Of a DNA stretch of 9,858 bases, positions 6,077-9,858 are shown piece after piece; within the stretch, counting starts at the first letter, position 1; each line of letters begins with the position of its first letter. The notes beneath the pieces are model-generated. The model was not told where the DNA came from. It made no database searches and was given only the letters and a program-made list of their open reading frames with translations. The stretch covers positions 1-9,858 of the forward strand of contig DATJXG010000437.1 of NCBI GenBank assembly GCA_035500455.1, given 5' to 3'. The translations under genes were made by a program, and so were the position numbers. This DNA is from DATJXG01 sp035500455 (GTDB taxonomy: Bacteria > Acidobacteriota > Terriglobia > Terriglobales > Acidobacteriaceae).

Positions 6077-7762
6077 TCACTTCGTCCAGGGCGGGGTTTC
6101 CGGCTGCGCGGAACCGTCGGCGCGCGCGTCCGACGCACCGTAGTTCACACTTGTTCTGCTATCGTGCAGAACCGCCTGCCCGCGGCCCATGGCGGTGGAG
6201 TATTCCTTGTGCACGATCAACTGGTGCCCCATGGCTGAAAGCCGCTCGCGCACCTCGGGCGGAACCCTCGACTCAATCACAATATTGCAGCCGCCCTTGG
6301 CGCTCACCGTGAAGCGCGCGTTCTCCAGTGCCTGTTGGATGTTCATGCCGTAGTCCACGAAGTTCGAGACGAACTGTGCATGGGCCAGCGGCTGATTCGC
6401 GCCTCCCATAATTCCGAACCCGATGTGCTGATCGCCGCGCTCCATGAACGCCGGAATGATCGTATGAAACGGACGCTTGCGCGGCGCTAGCACATCGGGG
6501 CTCGCCGGATCGAGCGAGAACAGCGCGCCCCGGTCCTGCAGCACGAAGCCCATCCCGCGCACCGTAACGTCTGAGCCAAACTCCTCGTAGTTGCTCTGGA
6601 TCAGCGAGACGATGTTGCCCTCGCGGTCCACCACCGAAAGATAGGTAGTCTCGCTATGCGGCGGCGTGCCCGCGGCAACTTCGCAGTTTGCCCGCGCCGG
6701 ATCGATCAGCTTGGCTCGCTCTTTGGCATATTCCTTGGACAGCAGCCCTTTCACCGGAATTTTCGCGAAACGGGGATCGCCGTTGTAGCGGTCGAGGTCG
6801 GCGTAGGCCAGCTTCATGGCCTCGATTTTCTTGTGCAGTTCAGTGACGCTGAGCGGGCCATCGGGTGACGCCGCGCTCGTCTCCATGATGTTCAACATCT
6901 CCAGCGCGGCCATGCCCTGCCCGTTGGGCGGAAGCTCGTACACCGTCCAGTCGCGATAAGTTGTGGAGATGGGCTCGACCCACTCGGGCGAAAACTCCGC
7001 CAGATCGCTCGCCGACATGGTTCCACCCAAGGCCTGGGAGGTGCGCAAAATCGCTTGCGCAATTTCACCCTTGTAGAAAGCATCCGGCCCGTTCTCCGCA
7101 ATGGCGCCCAGAGCTCTTGCCAGGTCCGGATTGTGGAAAATCTGGCCGATCCCCGGAACTTTGCCGCCCGGCAGATAGACGCGCTGTCCCTCCGGATCAT
7201 TGGCGAATGCAGTGGGCGCGCTTTCCCAGAATCCATGGATCAGTTCGGGCACCGGGTATCCCTTTTCGGCGTAGAAAATCGCCGGCTGAAAGAGTTCTTT
7301 CCACGGCAGACGGCCAAAGCGTCCGTGCAGAGCATTCCATCCGGCCACCGCGCCGGGCACAGTGACGGAATCGATGCCCTCCTGCGGCATCGTGGTCATT
7401 CCCTTAGTCTTCAAGTGTTCGACGGTCAAGCCCTTCGGCGCCCACCCGCTGGAGTTCAGCCCGTAGAGTTTGCCGGTCTTCGCGTCCCAGTAGATGGCAA
7501 ACAGGTCGCCGCCCATGCCGTTCATCATCGGCTCGGTTACGCCCAGCGCGGCGTTGGCGGCAATGGCGGCGTCCACCGCCGAGCCGCCGCGGCGCAGGAT
7601 GTCAGCTCCCGCCACCGAAGCCTGCACGTGGCTGGTAGCCACGATGCCATAGCGCGTGATCACCATGGAGCGCGCGGTGTGCCGGTCCTGAGCGAGACCG
7701 GCAGGACTCATTAAGATCAAACAACTCAGCCAGCAGATAATCGCCCGCGCCCGGTTTTGCAT
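6077..7762 (-). CDS. ggt: Gamma-glutamyltransferase precursor, YwrD-like branch
   Basis: An Ntn-hydrolase that removes or transfers the gamma-glutamyl group of glutathione and related peptides outside the cytoplasm. Related members act as acylases. It is made as a precursor that cuts itself into two subunits. The ATG at 7762 gives 561 residues with a signal peptide (RARAIICWLSCLILMSPAGLAQ). An in-frame extension to 7930 exists but would bury that signal. The large-subunit start, MVITRYGIVATSHVQASVAG with GGSAVDAAIAANAALGV, is typical. The self-cleavage nucleophile is most likely Thr372 in ETTYLSVVD, where classical enzymes have TTHxSVVD. GMGFVLQDRGALFSLDP and RKRPFHTIIP follow, and MGG at 452-454 lies near the substrate site. 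The LQDRGALF and MGGANQP signatures point to the YwrD-like branch rather than the E. coli Ggt type, so substrate choice may differ. Confidence 0.93.
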   Translation of the reverse strand: MQNRARAIICWLSCLILMSPAGLAQDRHTARSMVITRYGIVATSHVQASVAGADILRRGGSAVDAAIAANAALGVTEPMMNGMGGDLFAIYWDAKTGKLYGLNSSGWAPKGLTVEHLKTKGMTTMPQEGIDSVTVPGAVAGWNALHGRFGRLPWKELFQPAIFYAEKGYPVPELIHGFWESAPTAFANDPEGQRVYLPGGKVPGIGQIFHNPDLARALGAIAENGPDAFYKGEIAQAILRTSQALGGTMSASDLAEFSPEWVEPISTTYRDWTVYELPPNGQGMAALEMLNIMETSAASPDGPLSVTELHKKIEAMKLAYADLDRYNGDPRFAKIPVKGLLSKEYAKERAKLIDPARANCEVAAGTPPHSETTYLSVVDREGNIVSLIQSNYEEFGSDVTVRGMGFVLQDRGALFSLDPASPDVLAPRKRPFHTIIPAFMERGDQHIGFGIMGGANQPLAHAQFVSNFVDYGMNIQQALENARFTVSAKGGCNIVIESRVPPEVRERLSAMGHQLIVHKEYSTAMGRGQAVLHDSRTSVNYGASDARADGSAQPETPPWTK

Positions 7763-8047
7763 GAAGCTTCTCGAAAGAGAATGTTTTTCCACAGCAGCAC
7801 ACAATAACATTTCGACTTTGACCATGCAGTCACCAGTTACCTTGATTTCAGGTTGATGAATTAAGCACACGCCGCCCAGTTTTGCCTTGACACCCGCGCG
7901 CAGTGCGTCGTAAATTTCACCTACCCTCATCGAGCGAATTTGCCTGATTATCCGGCAAGGAACTCGATTCCCTAGGTTTCTTCCAGTAGGCTGCTTCCCC
8001 TCAGTTGTTCACATTTGAGCGCCACTTTTTCGCGCGATAACTCATGT

Positions 8048-8071
8048 TTTTGCTCGCTGGCCTGAGCAAAA
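8048..8071. promoter_or_regulatory. Perfect 8-bp inverted repeat, candidate operator of the peroxidase gene
   Basis: TTTTGCTC (8048-8055) and GAGCAAAA (8064-8071) are exact reverse complements around an 8-bp spacer. The T-run is on the left arm and the A-run on the right, the opposite of an intrinsic terminator, so a protein-binding operator or RNA hairpin is more likely. It lies about 230 bp before the peroxidase start and just after a weak promoter-like pair (8015-8041). Confidence 0.45.
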
Positions 8072-8168
8072 CTTCGGGAACCTGCGCCTGAGGCTGGGCC
8101 CACAAGCAGCTTCGTTGGCGACAGTCGCGGGGCATCAACCGGCAACCAGCTTTGTAAAGGGGGGCACG

Positions 8169-8336
8169 ATGAAACTCCTGGTCTCTCAGTCCTTTTGGAG
8201 AGAAGGCCGAGTCACGCGCGCCCGAAACCACGCCGCCTCCTTCGTCTTTCTTCCGGGAGCACCGGCCAAATTTCACCAACCATTCACACACGGAGAACCT
8301 AATGGAGACTACTGGAACCGCAGTTGCTCGCGTTGA
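8169..8336 (+). other. Candidate 55-codon upstream ORF overlapping the peroxidase start
   Basis: An ATG at 8169 follows AAGGGGGG (8157-8164) by 4 bp, a plausible ribosome binding site, and opens a 55-codon frame that ends at 8336, 35 bp inside the peroxidase gene in another frame. The predicted peptide begins MKLLVSQSFWREGRV and has no recognisable family, signal or attenuator-like codon run. It may be a leader peptide or simply chance in GC-rich DNA. Confidence 0.25.
8174..8212 (+). other. Imperfect stem-loop in the peroxidase leader
   Basis: TCTCTC (8182-8187) pairs exactly with GAGAGA (8198-8203) around a 10-base loop, and outer ACTC (8174-8177) pairs with GAGT (8209-8212). The stem begins five bases after the first base of the ATG of the candidate upstream ORF, where it could affect translation. 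No T-tract follows, so it is not an intrinsic terminator. Confidence 0.4.
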
Positions 8337-9858
8337 ACCCGCCGGCGCCGCCGTTGTCCGCAAAACTACTGGACATCACGGCGAAGTCCGCGGCTTGGGG
8401 GTCAGCCGCCGCTCTTCTCAATTTGAGGGCCGCTTTGGCCGCATGTTTCGCACCTTGCCTCCCGCCCACGCCGACGAGCAGATTTTGAAAAAACTGGCGG
8501 AAGCGATGAGCGCCGAAGCCGAAGACCAGCCCACCCCGGAAACCGAGGTGGATGACGAAGAAAATACCGGCATCAGCGCCGGCTACACCTATCTCGGCCA
8601 GTTCATCGATCACGATCTCACCTTCGATCCTGCCAGCAGCCTGGAGCGGCAGAACGATCCCGACGGCCTGGTGGATTACCGCACGCCGCGCTTCGACCTG
8701 GACAACGTGTACGGCCGCGGCCCCGACGATCAGCCTTATCTCTACCGCGCCGATGGCTTACACCTGCTGCAAGGCGAACCGTTAACCGGAAACGACGACG
8801 ATCCCAAGGCCCGCGACCTGCCCCGGATCACGCCGCAGGACAGCACCGAGCCCGTCCGGGCGGTGATCGGCGATCCGCGCAACGACGAAAATGTCATCGT
8901 CAGCCAGTTGCAGTCGAACATGATTCGCTTCCACAACCGCATGGTCGCGGTGCTGAACTCCAAGGATTTCGAACATGTTCAGCGCAACGTGCGCTGGCAC
9001 TACCAGTGGGTGGTGCTGCATGATTTCCTGCCCACCGTGATCGGGCTTGAGAACTGGCAGGAGATCTTCGGCAATGTGAAGCCGGGCACACCTGACATCT
9101 ATCCCAAGCTCAAGTTCTTTCATGTCCAGAAGGAAGCGTTCATGCCGGTAGAGTTTTCCGTGGCGGCATACCGCTTCGGACACTCCATGGTTCGTCCCAT
9201 TTATCGTCTGAACCAGACCATCGACCGGCTGCCCATTTTCTCGCTCAAAGGAGAAAGCCTCGCCGGGTTCCGTAGATTCCCCAGGAACTGGGCAATCGAT
9301 TGGCGCCTGTTCTTCAACAGCGGCAACAACCCGCCGCCGACGGGCAAAACGCGGGTACAGCCAGCGTACAAAATCGATAGCTCGCTGGTGAATCCGTTGA
9401 GCACCTTGCCGCCTTCAGTCGCCAGCAATCCCTCTTCTTTGCCGGAACGCAACCTGCTCCGCGGCTTCAGGATGCAGCTGCCCTCCGGCCAGTCGGTTGC
9501 GCGGGCCATGGGAATGGATCCCATTCCTGATGAGCAGTTGAAGGTGGGCAAGGCCAACGAGAGCGATACTCCGACCAACAAGAAAATTACGGATATCTCT
9601 CCGCGCTTCGCCAACAATGCTCCGCTCTGGTTTTATGTGCTCGCCGAAGCGCAGCAGCAATTCAAGAAGAACGACACGCCCATTCACCTGGGTCCGGTCG
9701 GAGGCCGCATCGTGGGTGAGGTAATCGCAGGCCTGTTGCTGGAGGACAGCCACTCCTACCTGCGCCTCGATCCCAAATTCAAACCCAATCCCAAGCTCGC
9801 CGGAAAGAATGGCGAGTTCAAGATGGCCAACCTGCTGGAGCAAGCCAAGCAGGCGTGA
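8302..9858 (+). CDS. Animal-type haem peroxidase (peroxidase-cyclooxygenase superfamily)
   Basis: A 518-residue haem peroxidase that uses hydrogen peroxide to oxidise halides or organic donors, related to myeloperoxidase and peroxinectin. Active-site motifs are complete. GQFIDHDLTFDP (99-110) gives the distal His104, Asp103 at the position of the haem-ester Asp94 of myeloperoxidase, and the calcium ligand Asp105. LDNVYGRGP (133-141) lies in the calcium-loop region. GDPRNDEN (190-197) gives the catalytic Arg193 and Glu196, matching myeloperoxidase Arg239 and Glu242. RFGHSMVRP (291-299) gives the proximal His294. The residue after Glu196 is Asn, where myeloperoxidase has the sulfonium-linked Met243. 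There is no classical signal peptide, so the enzyme is cytoplasmic or exported by another route. GGAGA lies 5 bp before the ATG. The stop coincides with the window end. The natural donor is unknown. Confidence 0.93.
   Translation: METTGTAVARVEPAGAAVVRKTTGHHGEVRGLGVSRRSSQFEGRFGRMFRTLPPAHADEQILKKLAEAMSAEAEDQPTPETEVDDEENTGISAGYTYLGQFIDHDLTFDPASSLERQNDPDGLVDYRTPRFDLDNVYGRGPDDQPYLYRADGLHLLQGEPLTGNDDDPKARDLPRITPQDSTEPVRAVIGDPRNDENVIVSQLQSNMIRFHNRMVAVLNSKDFEHVQRNVRWHYQWVVLHDFLPTVIGLENWQEIFGNVKPGTPDIYPKLKFFHVQKEAFMPVEFSVAAYRFGHSMVRPIYRLNQTIDRLPIFSLKGESLAGFRRFPRNWAIDWRLFFNSGNNPPPTGKTRVQPAYKIDSSLVNPLSTLPPSVASNPSSLPERNLLRGFRMQLPSGQSVARAMGMDPIPDEQLKVGKANESDTPTNKKITDISPRFANNAPLWFYVLAEAQQQFKKNDTPIHLGPVGGRIVGEVIAGLLLEDSHSYLRLDPKFKPNPKLAGKNGEFKMANLLEQAKQA

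Larger units (their letters stand above)
7763..8301. other. Divergent intergenic region with inverted repeats and a long peroxidase leader
   Basis: This 539-bp gap lies between the divergent gamma-glutamyltransferase and peroxidase genes. The first 168 bp stay open in frame with the transferase but look like leader. Beyond that I see an inverted repeat at 8048-8071, a weak plus-strand promoter-like pair TTGAGC (8015-8020) and GATAAC (8036-8041) with a short 15-bp spacer, paired segments GCTGG (8093-8097) with CCAGC (8146-8150) and GCCC (8098-8101) with GGGC (8130-8133), a stem-loop at 8174-8212, and a short ORF starting at 8169. On the minus strand GATAAT (near 7947-7952) resembles a -10 without a -35. 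No established riboswitch could be assigned. Confidence 0.45.

Noticed and set aside
7763..7930. N-terminal extension of the gamma-glutamyltransferase to a start at 7930
   Set aside because: It would place a signal peptide more than 50 residues inside the protein. The ATG at 7762 puts the signal peptide at the N-terminus, as expected for this exported enzyme.
8115..8215. Partial resemblance to a SAM-I riboswitch (CCGGCAACCAGC near 8139-8150, GGGGCAC and CTCCTGG downstream)
   Set aside because: The GGAGGGA kink-turn strand, the correct spacing between the core strands, and an enclosing P1 stem are not visible, and the downstream peroxidase is not a methionine or SAM gene. An Infernal search would settle it.
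8211..8240. GEMM (cyclic-di-GMP) riboswitch-like string CACGCGCGCCCGAAACC
   Set aside because: Only the 5' half is vaguely similar; the second conserved strand (GGACGCAAAGCC-like) and the tetraloop receptor are missing.

Overview
The window is GC-rich, densely coded chromosomal DNA from a free-living bacterium. Several protein types here (a CD225/dispanin protein beside a DUF2752 protein, a COG1022-type acyl-CoA synthetase, a glycine-zipper secreted protein, an animal-type haem peroxidase) and the character of the intergenic repeat would fit a soil Acidobacteriota genome. That placement is an inference from protein flavour, not a demonstrated assignment. I see no rRNA, tRNA, CRISPR array, transposase or phage gene.

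Layout. Positions 2-676 (+) hold the end of a CD225/dispanin membrane protein followed 6 bp later by a DUF2752 membrane protein, probably one operon. Positions 878-1393 (-) encode a Fur-family metalloregulator. A divergent intergenic region separates it from a long-chain acyl-CoA synthetase at 1560-3332 (+). That gene meets, tail to tail, a seven-helix membrane protein of unknown function (3329-4234, -), and the two stop codons overlap in one palindrome. The next 372 bp (4235-4606) are non-coding and hold a repeat cluster, including a large inverted repeat whose arms are built from 9-bp units. Then come a secreted glycine-zipper protein (4607-5548, -), a 58-residue basic protein with a good promoter and ribosome binding site (5857-6033, +), a gamma-glutamyltransferase precursor of the YwrD-like type (6077-7762, -), a roughly 540-bp gap with inverted repeats, and an animal-type haem peroxidase (8302-9858, +) ending exactly at the window edge.

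The genes do not form one obvious pathway. Most are single transcription units on alternating strands: a metal-responsive regulator, fatty-acid activation, glutathione or gamma-glutamyl peptide turnover, and a peroxidase. The last two could both bear on redox balance, but nothing in the sequence links them.

The points most worth a second look are the 9-bp-period repeat cluster at 4346-4590, the long structured leader of the peroxidase gene with an overlapping candidate upstream ORF, the small orphan gene at 5857, and the completeness of the mammalian-type haem-linkage residues in the bacterial peroxidase. I did not find a convincing undescribed multi-gene system.
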